Below, piece by piece: positions 8,188-15,371 of a stretch of 20,330 bases of DNA. How positions within the stretch are numbered: the first letter of the stretch is position 1; each line of letters starts with the position of its first letter. This stretch comes from an uncultured Sphingobacteriales bacterium (GTDB taxonomy: Bacteria; Bacteroidota; Bacteroidia; Chitinophagales; Chitinophagaceae): assembly GCA_946887085.1 (NCBI GenBank), contig CAMPKG010000014.1, positions 1-20,330 on the forward strand. Reading direction: 5' to 3'. The position numbers were made by a program, and so were the translations under genes. The notes beneath the pieces were generated by a model. The model ran no database searches and was not told where the DNA came from. It saw only the letters and a program-made list of their open reading frames with translations.

Positions 8188-9744
8188 ATGATTAAACTCA
8201 TTTCCATCTCAATGCCTCCGATGGAGGCGGCTGACCAGCAGCTTGTGAAAAGAGCCGCGGCAGCAGAAGCTGGCGTACATGCCAAACGCATCACCGGCTA
8301 TTCCATCAAAAAGCGTTCTATCGACTCGCGTAGCAGGCAACCCAAGGTTGTCATGCAGCTCGAGGTCTATGTCGATCAGCAGCCTGTAACGCAACCCGCT
8401 TTCGATCCGCAACTGAAAGATGTAAGCCACGCCCCCCATATTGTGATAATAGGTGCCGGGCCTGCGGGATTGTTTGCAGCACTGCGTGCCATCTCGCTGG
8501 GCTTTAAGCCCATCGTACTCGAGCGGGGGAAAGATGTACGTTCCCGTCGTCGCGATCTTGCAGCTATGAACAAAGAAGGCGTTGTCAACCCCGAGTCGAA
8601 TTACTGCTTTGGCGAGGGTGGGGCCGGCACTTACAGCGATGGCAAGCTCTATACCCGTTCTACCAAGCGCGGCAACGTACAGCGCATACTCGAGCTCTTC
8701 GTTCACTTTGGTGCGGATGAGCAGATACTGTACGAAGCACATCCGCATATCGGCACCAACAAACTCCCCCACATCATCACCGCTATGCGCGAGGCAGTAG
8801 TTGCCTGCGGCGGCGAGGTGCTGTTCGGTAAAAAACTCACCGACATCATCGTCGATGGCGACGCGGTTAAAGCAGTGAAAACTGCTGACGGCGATACTAT
8901 CAATACCAGAGCCATCATCCTGGCTACCGGGCATTCTGCCCGTGATATCTTCGCATTGCTGCATTCAAAGAACATCGATATCGAGTGCAAACCATTTGCA
9001 TTGGGTGTGCGCATCGAGCATCCGCAGCAGCTCATCGATAAGATCCAATACCACTGCGAGCTGCGCGGTGATTACCTGCCGCCCGCCAGCTACTCTGTTG
9101 TAGCGCAGGAGTATGGCAGGGGAGTCTTCTCCTTTTGTATGTGCCCCGGCGGTATCATCGCTCCAGCTGCTACCAACCCCGGCGAGATAGTTGTCAACGG
9201 CTGGTCGCCATCTAAGCGAAACAACCCTTACGCAAACTCCGGCACCGTGGTTGCCGTCGATGAAAAAGATTTTGCCGTTTACGGTTTCACCGGCCCGCTT
9301 GCAGGTATGCAATACCAGCAGATGGTGGAGCAGAAAGCTTTTGCTATAGGTGGGGGTAAGCTCGTTGCACCCGCGCAACGCATGGCCGATTTTGTTGACG
9401 GCAAAGTGTCAACGATATTGCCCGACTGCTCTTACCTGCCCGGCATACATAGCGTGCAGATCAGGGATGTTCTACCCAAAGAAGTGAGCGAAGCTTTGAA
9501 AAAAGCAGTGGTCGACTTCGGAAAAAAAATGCGCGGCTATTTCACCAACGATGCCGTACTTGTTGCTACCGAATCGCGCACCAGTTCGCCTGTGCGCATA
9601 CCACGCGATAGAGAAAAACTTCAGCACACACAAATAAAGGGGCTATACCCTTGTGCCGAAGGCGCGGGTTATGCAGGCGGTATCGTCAGCGCGGCTATTG
9701 ATGGTGAGCGCTGCGTTGAATCCGCTATCGGCAGTCATTACTAA
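8188..9744 (+). CDS. NAD(P)/FAD-dependent oxidoreductase, COG2509 type
   Basis: A 518-residue flavoprotein of the uncharacterised FAD-dependent dehydrogenase group COG2509; the substrate is not known. After an N-terminal small domain of about 80 residues, the dinucleotide-binding fold starts with VIIGAGPAGLFAA (glycines G89, G91, G94). It is followed by the group's typical ERGKDVRSRRRD and a Gly-rich FGEGGAGTYSDGKLYTR segment (about residues 141-157). The second FAD contact, AIILATGHSARD, is near residues 242-253, and the C-terminal FAD motif is PCAEGAGYAGGIVSAAIDG. The stop TAA overlaps the stop of the convergent Dps gene by four bases (9741-9744). Length and motif order are normal for the family. 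Confidence 0.9.
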   Translation: MIKLISISMPPMEAADQQLVKRAAAAEAGVHAKRITGYSIKKRSIDSRSRQPKVVMQLEVYVDQQPVTQPAFDPQLKDVSHAPHIVIIGAGPAGLFAALRAISLGFKPIVLERGKDVRSRRRDLAAMNKEGVVNPESNYCFGEGGAGTYSDGKLYTRSTKRGNVQRILELFVHFGADEQILYEAHPHIGTNKLPHIITAMREAVVACGGEVLFGKKLTDIIVDGDAVKAVKTADGDTINTRAIILATGHSARDIFALLHSKNIDIECKPFALGVRIEHPQQLIDKIQYHCELRGDYLPPASYSVVAQEYGRGVFSFCMCPGGIIAPAATNPGEIVVNGWSPSKRNNPYANSGTVVAVDEKDFAVYGFTGPLAGMQYQQMVEQKAFAIGGGKLVAPAQRMADFVDGKVSTILPDCSYLPGIHSVQIRDVLPKEVSEALKKAVVDFGKKMRGYFTNDAVLVATESRTSSPVRIPRDREKLQHTQIKGLYPCAEGAGYAGGIVSAAIDGERCVESAIGSHY

Positions 9745-10247
9745 ATGCCCAGGTAGGCAGAGTACATCCATACCAGCTTTTCCTGCTCGCGTATATAGTC
9801 GCTCATCAGCGAGTTGGTACCCTCGTCGCGTGCTTCATCTGATATGTCCAGCAGTTCCCTTTGTTCATTCAATATCGTGTGCAGGCTGTCCACGATCATC
9901 TGTACGCAGGTCTTGCCATCGGTGATGTTCGTTTCTTCCGGTATAGCTGAAGCTTTCAGGTAGCCCGAGAATGTATGTACAGGTGTGTAGCCCAGCGTTA
10001 CAATGCGCTCTGCAATTACATCTATCTTGTTAGCCAGGTCGTTATACAGCTGTTCGAATTTTACGTGCAGCTCAAAGAACTTATCTCCCGAGATATTCCA
10101 GTGGAAACCACGGGTATTGATATAAAATACCTGGTAAGACGACAGCAATACGTTCAGCTTTTCGGCCAGCATTTTTGAATGTTCCTGGTCGAGGCCAATG
10201 CGGTTTTTCTTCGAAGGCAGTGCCAGTTTTTTAACAACCCTTGCCAT
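9741..10247 (-). CDS. dps: Dps family ferritin-like DNA-protection protein
   Basis: A 168-residue mini-ferritin, expected to form a 12-mer shell that oxidises and stores iron using peroxide. The dinuclear ferroxidase ligands at subunit interfaces are visible: H49 (in GFHWN) and H61 from one subunit, D76 and E80 from the partner (IDVIAERI); the usual Asp four residues after H61 is Glu here (E65), a conservative change. W50 is the usual neighbouring tryptophan. The basic N-terminus (MARVVKKLALPSKKNR) could bind DNA. The start ATG at 10247 lies 69 bases after the terminase-like gene on the same strand. It converges with the FAD dehydrogenase with interlocked stop codons (CTAA on the plus strand). 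Confidence 0.94.
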   Translation of the reverse strand: MARVVKKLALPSKKNRIGLDQEHSKMLAEKLNVLLSSYQVFYINTRGFHWNISGDKFFELHVKFEQLYNDLANKIDVIAERIVTLGYTPVHTFSGYLKASAIPEETNITDGKTCVQMIVDSLHTILNEQRELLDISDEARDEGTNSLMSDYIREQEKLVWMYSAYLGI

Positions 10248-10316
10248 GTTGATGCGTTTTTGTACAGTTATATTTCATAAAAACTATACCCGCAATAAAT
10301 CTGGCATTGTTCCCGG

Positions 10317-11252
10317 TTATGCTACCATCAATTTTTCTTTCTGTTTGTGCTTCAGTCGGTTGAGGAAGTTACCGCGCTTACCCCTGTTCCCTGAAGGGGC
10401 ACCATACATTGAGCTTGGTTGCATAGATTCGTTTGTCTCTTTCGCGAAACTGTTACGTTCTGTTACAATTTCGATGACTTCCGGCTTGTCTTCAATTGTT
10501 ACAGTTCCGGTATCTGAACCGGGGTTTTTGGGATTAAGGGATTCGCCACGGGGGCTAATGTCACGTTCTGTTACATTTTCGACTGTTTCCGGCTCGTCTT
10601 CGATTGTTACAGCTTCGGGGTTTATCGTAAGATCGGAAGTGGTCAGCTCATCTGTTTCTTTGAAGAATCGTTCCGGATCGAAATCTTCTTCAATATCCGG
10701 CACGTCAATGGAGATCATTACCTCCCCGCCGCCATTGTTACGATTGGTTACAAATTCCTGTGCTTTTTCGATCTCGTTCTCCGGTTCGTTAAAATGTATT
10801 ATAGCCGGTATTTCGTAACCCATCAATTCTTCTTCCTTATCCGCCAGCGTGTTGTCCAGTTGTATCGCTTTTAGTATCTCGGTATTGGTGGGTTCTATAA
10901 TTATGTCCCGTACCTCGTACACTTTGGAAGTGATGGTTTTGATCGTTTCCATTTCTTTGGTGTAGATGGCTTTGAGTACGGCACGTTTCTTCCTGACAGT
11001 GTGTAACTGGTTCTCGCGGCGGGCGATGATGTCCTGCGCCAGGTAGTCGCGGATGGAGCCGTAAAACTCGTTGATGCATTTCAGCATGCCGGGGTTGTGG
11101 AGCAGCCTGTTGGCAGCAACCCTTAAAGATTCGCCTGAGGCATCGGGGTAAGCGGCTTTGTAAGCACGGTTGGCGTCGCCATGACGCAACACTTCCGAGA
11201 GGAAGATCTGGTGTTTAGGATTCATGATGATAGTATTGGCCCTATCAAACAT
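10317..11252 (-). CDS. Orphan terminase small subunit-like protein with repetitive acidic tail
   Basis: A 311-residue protein; an in-frame ATG at 11225 would give 302 residues and is a fair alternative start. Residues about 10-63 resemble the helix-turn-helix DNA-binding domain of phage terminase small subunits: MNPKHQIFLSEVLRHGDANR, then AYKAAYP and SLRVAANRLLHNPGM, matching the family pattern of N-x-x-x-A-Y-x-x-A-Y and R-L-L-x-N-P. Residues about 64-165 are helical and charged. The tail (about 166-311) is acidic, low in hydrophobics and probably disordered. It contains two copies of VTIED-[EK]-PE with a 36-residue period and ends in a basic segment (RGKRGNFLNRLKHKQKEK). No large terminase, portal or capsid gene is nearby, so it is a phage remnant or a domesticated DNA-binding protein. 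Confidence 0.7.
   Translation of the reverse strand: MFDRANTIIMNPKHQIFLSEVLRHGDANRAYKAAYPDASGESLRVAANRLLHNPGMLKCINEFYGSIRDYLAQDIIARRENQLHTVRKKRAVLKAIYTKEMETIKTITSKVYEVRDIIIEPTNTEILKAIQLDNTLADKEEELMGYEIPAIIHFNEPENEIEKAQEFVTNRNNGGGEVMISIDVPDIEEDFDPERFFKETDELTTSDLTINPEAVTIEDEPETVENVTERDISPRGESLNPKNPGSDTGTVTIEDKPEVIEIVTERNSFAKETNESMQPSSMYGAPSGNRGKRGNFLNRLKHKQKEKLMVA
10455..10618. repeat. 56-bp direct repeat, two copies 108 bp apart, inside the terminase-like gene
   Basis: Copy 1 at 10455-10510 and copy 2 at 10563-10618 agree at 47 of 56 bases by my alignment, both starting ACGTTCTGTTACA. The 108-bp offset equals 36 codons, so the reading frame is kept and both encode VTIED-[EK]-PE followed by a V-T-E-R motif. 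The 52-base spacer carries the dispersed-repeat copy at 10516-10547. Confidence 0.85.
10516..10547. repeat. Copy of the dispersed GGATTAAGGGATT repeat inside a coding region
   Basis: GAACCGGG, seven variable bases, then GGATTAAGGGATT-C-GCC. It aligns without gaps to 8075-8106 at 27 of 32 positions. On the coding (minus) strand it supplies residues about 236-246 of the terminase-like protein, reading GESLNPKNPGS. It lies exactly in the spacer between the two 56-bp direct repeats. Confidence 0.75.
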
Positions 11253-11273
11253 GGTTTGGAGAGATTGATAGGG
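11240..11273. promoter_or_regulatory. Perfect 9-bp inverted repeat across the first start codon of the terminase-like gene
   Basis: CCCTATCAA at 11240-11248 and its exact reverse complement TTGATAGGG at 11265-11273, with a 16-base spacer. The first ATG of the minus-strand gene (11252-11250) lies inside it. It could be an operator for a dimeric regulator or an mRNA hairpin hiding the start; the gene's own product is a candidate binder. Function is inference. Confidence 0.5.
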
Positions 11274-11346
11274 TGGTTAACAATTGTTTTCTATGTCAAA
11301 TATACTAGTTTAAGATGAATAATCCAAATTAAAATTAGCATATAGG

Positions 11347-11377
11347 CTTGGCAAGTCCGCAAAGACTTGCCAAGTCT
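11347..11377. repeat. REP-like overlapping palindrome
   Basis: CTTGGCAAGT (11347-11356) pairs with ACTTGCCAAG (11365-11374) over an 8-base loop, a perfect 10-bp inverted repeat. The right arm is also part of a second perfect palindrome, AGACTTGCCAAGTCT (11363-11377). It lies between two divergent genes, so it is unlikely to be a terminator. A REP/BIME-like element or a regulator site is more likely. Confidence 0.6.
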
Positions 11378-11398
11378 TGTGTATAATGCTTAACTTTA
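11367..11398 (+). promoter_or_regulatory. Possible promoter of the T9SS cargo gene
   Basis: TTG at 11367-11369 is followed after 21 bases by TAACTTTA at 11391-11398, one base off the Bacteroidota -7 consensus TAnnTTTG. The ATG of the T9SS gene is 21 bases further on. The TTG lies in the right arm of the palindrome at 11347-11377, so a protein bound there would overlap the promoter. Weak evidence by motif alone. Confidence 0.3.
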
Positions 11399-11419
11399 AT
11401 ATTGTCCAACCGGATACCT

Positions 11420-13468
11420 ATGAAGAACTATCTTATCCTGCTGCTTGTTTCAGCTTTTGCCTTTGCCGCAAAAGCCAACCCCGTTTTCAATAAACTGAAT
11501 GAGATCAACAAGTATTGGTCATACCAGTACGATATTAAACCTGGTCTGCTTCCGGATGCAATGCCGGCCGCTAACATTGAACAGTTACAACTTCATCTTT
11601 CATTGGTAGAAAAGGTTCTTCGTAGCAGGAGCACGGCACGTCTCACTGCAGCGCAACAAACAAACCGCCAAGACGCGCTCGACCACCTTCATGAATATTG
11701 GCAGCGCGGCGCATTTCCCGTTAATGATTATCTACCTATACGAAACCCTGTGTTCATTGACCGCAATGATAATTTCTGCGCGGTGGGATACTTAGTGAAA
11801 GTTACAGGATATGAGCATGTATCACGCATGATCGCCTCGCACACCAATTTTGCCTATGTGCATGATATGAACTACCCGCAGCTATTTGCCTGGGCCGAAC
11901 AGTTTGGTTTTACCGTTGATGAACTGGCATGGATACAACCGGGATATCCGCCGGATTATCATGCTGCACCAGTAGGAAAGGGCACCAATGGTGTCATCTA
12001 TGAGTTGCATGGAAATGATGTTGCTGGAAAATTATTCGTCGGCGGAAGCTTCAGCAAAATCGACGGAACTATTCCTGCTGACAACATTGCTTATGTAACG
12101 GAGAATAACGGACTTTATGACTGGCACAGCATGGGTACAGGAGTGAACGGCCCTGTGTATGCAATAGCAGAGTTTGATAACAGAGTATTCGTAGGGGGCA
12201 GCTTCACATTCGCCGGCAATAAGATGGCAAAAGGGGTAGCCTGTTGGGATGGAAACAGCTGGCAGGGGACTGCCGCGAGCTGCCTTGATGGCTTGGTGAA
12301 AGACCTTGTCGTATATCATGGCAAACTCTACGCAACGGGAAGTTTCAATGCGTATTCCGGCGCGCAGTCTTGTTTTGCGCAGTGGACCGGAGTTTGCTGG
12401 CAGGCGGTTGCAGGTTTGTCGGGTATAGTGAATACTGCTGAGGTATACAATGATAACCTTGTATTAGGGGGAAGATTCAAACATGGCAACGATAGTCTTT
12501 CTGTTATCGAATGGAGTGACGTTTCGTCGTTCAAATTGTACACGAATAACATTTCGGCTGTGGTAAACGATTTCGAGATATATAATGGAGAACTGTTTGC
12601 GGCCTGTACACGACAGGCATATAGCTACGATTTTATTCAAAAGCTTACCGGTTCTACATGGCACAGAGACACGAACAGTTTTTATCCGTATCATAGCGGA
12701 GGTGATTTCTATTCACTACTTGCGTCAGACGATACTTTATTGTTAGGAGGCAGTTTTTACGGAGAAGCGAATAAGATATATGCCGACTATTGTGTTGCGA
12801 TAAGACCAAAGAAAGCCCCGCCAATTTATATGCCTGTAAAAAACTGGTTTAACGTAGATACAACGATTTACAAGCTCACCCTATTTAAAGACAATATTTT
12901 TGCCGGTGGTGCTTTTACAAGCAGCATATGCCGGAAGTCGAATTGTGACGATGCATACGCGCAGTTCAGAATTGCGAAAGGGTTTGATTCAATTGCCACA
13001 TACACTTACAACGGTTCCAGGCCTTCCTGGTACAACTGGCCCGACAGCGTAAAATGGTATTTCGGCGATGGGGACTCGACGGTGACAACGGGATTTGATT
13101 CTGTGGTCACTCACAAGTATGCGAAACATGGCAGTTATCTTGTTTGCGCAATAGCTTACAATAAATGCGGCGCCGATCGCATGTGTGATTCAGTTGTGAT
13201 AGAGGAGAAACCAACTGGAATCGCGGCGTTCCATAGTGGCAACGTACGCGTATATCCTAATCCAACGAAAGCGAGTTTTACCATTGAGAATGTAAAGAAA
13301 GGGACAACCGCCACTATTTCAGACATGGCTGGAAGGTATCTTGCTGAAATAAAGTTATCATCAAATATTCAGCAGGTTGACCTTAGCAGTTATTCGCCGG
13401 GAATATACATATTGCAGCTAACGCATCCCGATGGTACAAGACAGGTAGTCAAGGTCCACAAAGAGTAA
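11420..13468 (+). CDS. Modular T9SS cargo protein (propeller, PKD, type A sorting domain)
   Basis: A secreted, probably cell-surface protein of 682 residues. I start it at ATG 11420 (a TTG six codons earlier is less likely) because that gives a clean signal peptide (MKNYLILLLVSAFAFAAKA). Residues about 20-175 form an all-helical module with the phrases RNPVFIDRNDNFCAVGYL and DELAWIQPGYPP, which I have seen in other Bacteroidota surface proteins. Residues about 185-500 hold at least five spaced strands of the type [LV]-F-[VA]-G-G-[SA]-F, pointing to a beta propeller. A PKD-like domain follows (WYFGDGDSTV ... THKYAKHGSYLV). The last about 75 residues are a type A sorting domain: VYPNPTKASFTIEN ... 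ISDMAGR ... LSSYSPGIYILQL ... VVKVHK. It ends 4 bases before the convergent hydrolase gene. Confidence 0.88.
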   Translation: MKNYLILLLVSAFAFAAKANPVFNKLNEINKYWSYQYDIKPGLLPDAMPAANIEQLQLHLSLVEKVLRSRSTARLTAAQQTNRQDALDHLHEYWQRGAFPVNDYLPIRNPVFIDRNDNFCAVGYLVKVTGYEHVSRMIASHTNFAYVHDMNYPQLFAWAEQFGFTVDELAWIQPGYPPDYHAAPVGKGTNGVIYELHGNDVAGKLFVGGSFSKIDGTIPADNIAYVTENNGLYDWHSMGTGVNGPVYAIAEFDNRVFVGGSFTFAGNKMAKGVACWDGNSWQGTAASCLDGLVKDLVVYHGKLYATGSFNAYSGAQSCFAQWTGVCWQAVAGLSGIVNTAEVYNDNLVLGGRFKHGNDSLSVIEWSDVSSFKLYTNNISAVVNDFEIYNGELFAACTRQAYSYDFIQKLTGSTWHRDTNSFYPYHSGGDFYSLLASDDTLLLGGSFYGEANKIYADYCVAIRPKKAPPIYMPVKNWFNVDTTIYKLTLFKDNIFAGGAFTSSICRKSNCDDAYAQFRIAKGFDSIATYTYNGSRPSWYNWPDSVKWYFGDGDSTVTTGFDSVVTHKYAKHGSYLVCAIAYNKCGADRMCDSVVIEEKPTGIAAFHSGNVRVYPNPTKASFTIENVKKGTTATISDMAGRYLAEIKLSSNIQQVDLSSYSPGIYILQLTHPDGTRQVVKVHKE

Positions 13469-13472
13469 CAGA

Positions 13473-14213
13473 CTACTCCCCGTTTGGGTACCAGTCCCTC
13501 AGCCTCACTTCGATCTTTTTTCCTTCCTTGTCCACCAGTCTTTTGAATTCGTTGATATCCTGTCCGCGGTGGTGGTAGGGGTAAACGATCTTCGGTTGAA
13601 AATCGGTCACTACTTCAGCAGCTTGTTCCACATGCATGGTATATGGCATGTTCATGCACACAAAGGCGATGTCTACACCAGATAGTGAGCGCATCTCTTT
13701 TATGTCTTCCGTATCACCGGATATATAGATCGTTTTGTCACCGATGTTCAGCAGGTAACCATTGCCACGCCCCTTAGGGTGGCGCGAATCTGGTTTCTCC
13801 GGCAGGTTGTACATGGGTATAGCCCTTATTGACATGCCTTTTTCCATTGTTTGTTCCCCGTTTCTTAGGACCACTGCTTTGCGGCTGCCATAGTTTTTCA
13901 GAGAATCGGCCACTGCGGGGGGCATTATCATGATGGCGTTCTGAAACTTTATTGAGTCGAGCGTTTTGCGGTCCATATGATCGCCATGGATATCGGTAAT
14001 GAGGATCAAGGTAGGTCGGGGAAAATTCTCGTAGAGCCTGCGGCCGCCCGCGGGGTCAACGTAAATGGTGTTGCCATTCCATTCCATTACAAACGATGCA
14101 TGCTGAACCGGGGTGATCTTCAGGATGCCATTGCTGGTTTTTATCTCATCGGGTTGCGCCTGTGCACTAAATCCTGCGAGTAAAAAGAATATGGGGAAGA
14201 GTACTGATCTCAT
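13473..14213 (-). CDS. Secreted metallo-beta-lactamase-fold hydrolase (UlaG-like)
   Basis: A 246-residue predicted periplasmic hydrolase. I use ATG 14213 because it begins a signal peptide (MRSVLFPIFFLLAGFSAQA, cleavage before Q20); the longer frame to 14363 would bury this peptide behind 50 unlikely residues and overlap the divergent neighbour. The fold is shown by YVDPAGG (51-57), the metal motif DIHGDHMD (74-81), then YISGDTED and YPYHHRG. The metal motif has Asp74 where classic members have the first His of HxHxDH; H76, D78 and H79 remain. The early ITPVQHASFVMEW matches the UlaG/YtkL-like branch. Substrate unknown. It is divergent from the YciI-like gene, 79 bases away, and convergent with the T9SS gene. 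Confidence 0.85.
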   Translation of the reverse strand: MRSVLFPIFFLLAGFSAQAQPDEIKTSNGILKITPVQHASFVMEWNGNTIYVDPAGGRRLYENFPRPTLILITDIHGDHMDRKTLDSIKFQNAIMIMPPAVADSLKNYGSRKAVVLRNGEQTMEKGMSIRAIPMYNLPEKPDSRHPKGRGNGYLLNIGDKTIYISGDTEDIKEMRSLSGVDIAFVCMNMPYTMHVEQAAEVVTDFQPKIVYPYHHRGQDINEFKRLVDKEGKKIEVRLRDWYPNGE

Positions 14214-14292
14214 AGTTTCAGATTTAGTCCTTGAAATTAAATGGAAAATCGGATAGACTGCCTGCTTGCAGGAATTTATTATTTTAGATGTT

Positions 14293-14694
14293 ATGAAACA
14301 ACTGATAATCACCACCGCTATATTGCTGGGTTTCTTCAGCGCCGGGGCACAACCCAAAGCCAAAACCTTTAAAGACGGCGATTTCGAAATGAAGCAATAC
14401 TATTTCGTAATGCTCACCAAGGGTGCGCGGCGTGGTGAGATAACCGACACTGCAAAGATCAACCAGATACAACGCGGCCACCTGGCTAATATCGACCGTC
14501 TGGCAAAAGAAGGTAAGATACTGGTTGCAGGCCCGTTCGGTGACGACGGCAACTGGCGCGGCATTTTCATTTTTGATGCCGAAAGCGAAGCAGAAGTAAA
14601 ACAGCTGCTGGAAACCGACCCTGCTATAGCCGCTGGCAGGCTTGCCTACGAGGCCCACCCATGGTGGACAGCAAAGAACTCGGTCTTTAAATAG
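14293..14694 (+). CDS. Secreted YciI-like (YCII domain) protein
   Basis: A 133-residue protein with a signal peptide (MKQLIITTAILLGFFSAGA, cleavage before Q20) followed by one YCII-related ferredoxin-like domain. Visible family text: YYFVMLTKGARRG (first strand), the helix with RGHLANIDRLAKEGKILVAG, GPFGDDGNWRGIFIFDAE and the closing EAHPWW. The start at ATG 14293 is chosen for the signal peptide; an upstream TTG would add nine residues. YCII proteins are mostly cytosolic; an exported form is common in Bacteroidota but its reaction is not known. The stop TAG directly abuts the stop of the convergent alkB-like gene (TAGCTA), without a spare base. Confidence 0.88.
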   Translation: MKQLIITTAILLGFFSAGAQPKAKTFKDGDFEMKQYYFVMLTKGARRGEITDTAKINQIQRGHLANIDRLAKEGKILVAGPFGDDGNWRGIFIFDAESEAEVKQLLETDPAIAAGRLAYEAHPWWTAKNSVFK

Positions 14695-15264
14695 CTACTT
14701 CCGCATCGTGCGCAACGTTATGGAATAACGTGTTTGTGTCACTGGCGCTATGCTGTGCTGCCAGTCACTGCGTGCAGTGCCTTCAATGATGTACAGAGAC
14801 CTGCTTTGTACAGGTAAAGAGATGATGGCTTTGCGGTTTTGCAGGGCTTTATCGTGAGGCCGTAGTTTGAATATGCAATCAGTTAGCAGGGACACTCCGG
14901 CGATAAGGTCGAAGGGTGGGGCGTCACGATGCCAGTTGATTACCGCGCCTGGAGGATATTCGGTCAGCAATACTTCTTCAAACTCATTTGCGGCAATGCT
15001 GATGTGTTTTGCCACTTTGTCTATCAACGGGAAAAATGCCGCAGGTATGTCTCTGCCCTTCGTTGATTTGCGTGTTTCGAAATTGAAGTCCACGCCAAAA
15101 CTTGCAACTTTTCGTTTGGCCTCAAATCCCTGGAACATCATGTTGTGCAGCTCGGTATTGTGTATCACCTCACCAAGAAAACGTTCTTCTTCGACCGTAA
15201 TGAAGTTAGGGTAGTAACGAAAGCCCTCGGGCAAATTGTCCTGTTCGTCGAATAATGTGTTCAT
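14695..15264 (-). CDS. alkB: AlkB-like 2-oxoglutarate/Fe(II) dioxygenase
   Basis: A 189-residue cytoplasmic dioxygenase expected to remove alkyl groups from DNA or RNA bases by oxidation, using Fe(II) and 2-oxoglutarate. The iron ligands are H112 and D114 (NWHRDAPPF) and H170 (DWQHSI); the 2-oxoglutarate/substrate arginines lie in R179-YSITL-R185, matching the AlkB RxNxTxR motif with Ser in place of Asn. EYPPGAVINWHRD is typical of the short AlkB branch (ALKBH2/3-like size). It is a single gene, downstream of the terminator at 15326-15357, and convergent with the YciI-like gene with directly abutting stops. Its exact substrate cannot be read from sequence. Confidence 0.88.
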   Translation of the reverse strand: MNTLFDEQDNLPEGFRYYPNFITVEEERFLGEVIHNTELHNMMFQGFEAKRKVASFGVDFNFETRKSTKGRDIPAAFFPLIDKVAKHISIAANEFEEVLLTEYPPGAVINWHRDAPPFDLIAGVSLLTDCIFKLRPHDKALQNRKAIISLPVQSRSLYIIEGTARSDWQHSIAPVTQTRYSITLRTMRK

Positions 15265-15325
15265 CGTAATGAGGGGCTCCTATTCCTTTTGTGAAGCGGT
15301 TAAAACATAGTGCCATAAAAAATGA

Positions 15326-15357
15326 AAAAAGCCTCCCGCCATGACGGGAGGCTTTTT
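15326..15357 (-). terminator. Rho-independent terminator of the ompA-like gene
   Basis: GCCTCCCG (15331-15338) pairs with CGGGAGGC (15345-15352) over a six-base loop, flanked by AAAAA and TTTTT that extend the stem. On the minus strand the stem is followed by a run of six T. It starts 14 bases after the ompA-like stop codon. The symmetric A/T flanks could allow it to work in both directions. Confidence 0.93.
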
Positions 15358-15371
15358 CGCATACGTTGTGG

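Noticed and set aside
8209..8964. 251-codon minus-strand frame opposite the FAD dehydrogenase, plus others of 60-180 codons in the same area
   Set aside because: The composition does not look like a protein, there are no motifs, and they overlap fully a gene with strong family signatures.
10198..10818. Plus-strand open frame of 206 codons across the end of the terminase-like gene
   Set aside because: It is Ser/Val-rich low-complexity text created by the acidic repeats on the other strand; the minus-strand frame has the domain match and the gene-like length.
14214..14363. 50-codon N-terminal extension of the metallo-hydrolase
   Set aside because: It would place a signal peptide in the middle of the protein and overlap the start of the divergent YciI-like gene; the ATG at 14213 is better.
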